A stretch of 6,515 nucleotides of DNA from JALXCG01 sp026991065 [NCBI: Gemmatimonadota bacterium] (GTDB lineage: Bacteria > GCA-2686955), in contig JALXCG010000316.1 in NCBI GenBank assembly GCA_026991065.1, forward strand, positions 1 to 6,515. Direction: 5' to 3'. The notes below the pieces were generated by a model, which did no database searches, was not told the origin of the DNA, and saw only the letters and a list, made by a program, of their open reading frames with translations. The position numbers and the translations under genes are program-made. This document shows positions 6,129 to 6,515 of the stretch, piece by piece. How positions within the stretch are numbered: position 1 is the stretch's first letter; each line of letters opens with the position of its first letter.

Positions 6129-6515
6129 ATGAATCGATCGCAATTCGAGCGTGGTTTGGAGCGCCGGACTTTCCTCCGCCGGTCGGCGTGGGTGCTGGGA
6201 GGAGTGATTACGGGATGGCCACGGGCGAGCCGTGGGCTGGGGGTGACGGTGGAGCCGCCGATCGCCGCTCCGGTGGCTGGAGCGCCGGTGGTGCCGGTAG
6301 CGCTCAGGTCCTGCAAGCGGTACGACCCGGATCTGATCCATGCACGCCTGAGTACGATGTTCGCGGACCTCGGGGGAGTCGGCGGCCTAGTGGCGGGGCG
6401 CTCTGTTGCAATCAAGATCAACGGGGTGGGCTGGGACCGGCCACAACACTCGCTGCCGCCGATATTGGCACATGCCAGTCACCCGGATGTCGCGTATGCG
6501 ACCTGTCGATTGCTG
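6129..6515 (+). CDS. Tat-exported DUF362 domain protein, 5' part only (runs off the window)
   Basis: 129 codons are visible without a stop, and the frame continues past the right edge. GGAG at 6117-6120, 8 bases before ATG, supports this start; an in-frame GTG at 6123 is too close to that site. The N-terminus carries a twin-arginine signal: ERRTFL at 11-16, RR at 17-18, hydrophobic stretch WVLGGVITGW at 21-30, with the cleavage region around 33-38. A Pro/Ala/Val-rich linker (41-57) follows. From residue 55 the protein resembles the start of DUF362 (PF04015): VPVALRSCKRYD, a segment with LGG, VAIKINGVG at 93-101 (the family's 'IKxN' strand) and HPDVAYATCRLL at 118-129. DUF362 proteins are often exported or fused to ferredoxin-type iron-sulfur modules and have no agreed activity. 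Tat export suggests folding, possibly with a cofactor, before transport. Whether an Fe-S domain follows cannot be seen. Confidence 0.85.
   Translation, partial: MNRSQFERGLERRTFLRRSAWVLGGVITGWPRASRGLGVTVEPPIAAPVAGAPVVPVALRSCKRYDPDLIHARLSTMFADLGGVGGLVAGRSVAIKINGVGWDRPQHSLPPILAHASHPDVAYATCRLL

Noticed and set aside
1-6515. CRISPR array, tRNA, rRNA, insertion sequence or phage attachment site
   Set aside because: No regularly spaced repeats, cloverleaf, ribosomal motif, transposase or terminal-repeat pair was found on reading both strands.

Overview
The window is a GC-rich bacterial fragment with three protein-coding genes, all on the + strand and separated by long intergenic stretches (369, 453 and 356 bases). 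Strong third-position GC bias, an outer-membrane PorV/UPF0164-like protein, a Tat-exported DUF362 protein and a large exported polysaccharide-lyase-like protein ending in a parallel beta-helix with a 'choice-of-anchor Q'-type C-terminus together suggest a Gram-negative bacterium. The best fit is the FCB-related environmental lineages (for example Eisenbacteria, Krumholzibacteriota or Latescibacteria-like). This placement is an inference from protein style, not from a marker gene.

Layout. Bases 1-369 hold no convincing gene, but they contain a perfect 7-bp inverted repeat and a 10-bp long-range inverted repeat. Bases 370-4197 encode a 1275-residue exported protein: signal peptide, helical toroid plus beta-sandwich of the heparinase II/III type, and a C-terminal right-handed beta-helix. 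Bases 4198-4650 are an unusually long, hairpin-rich leader with a relatively AT-rich promoter-like start. Bases 4651-5772 encode a PorV/PorQ-like outer-membrane beta-barrel. Bases 5773-6128 are noncoding and carry a striking compound inverted repeat. At 6129 a Tat-signal DUF362-family protein begins and runs off the right edge.

How they may work together. All three products are predicted to leave the cytoplasm: an extracellular or periplasmic polysaccharide-binding or -degrading enzyme, an outer-membrane barrel and a Tat-exported protein. The gaps argue against one tight operon, so a shared pathway is not shown. I do not see a clear new multi-gene system. The most unusual items are the lyase/beta-helix fusion with its cysteine cluster, and the two strong inverted repeats in the noncoding gaps.
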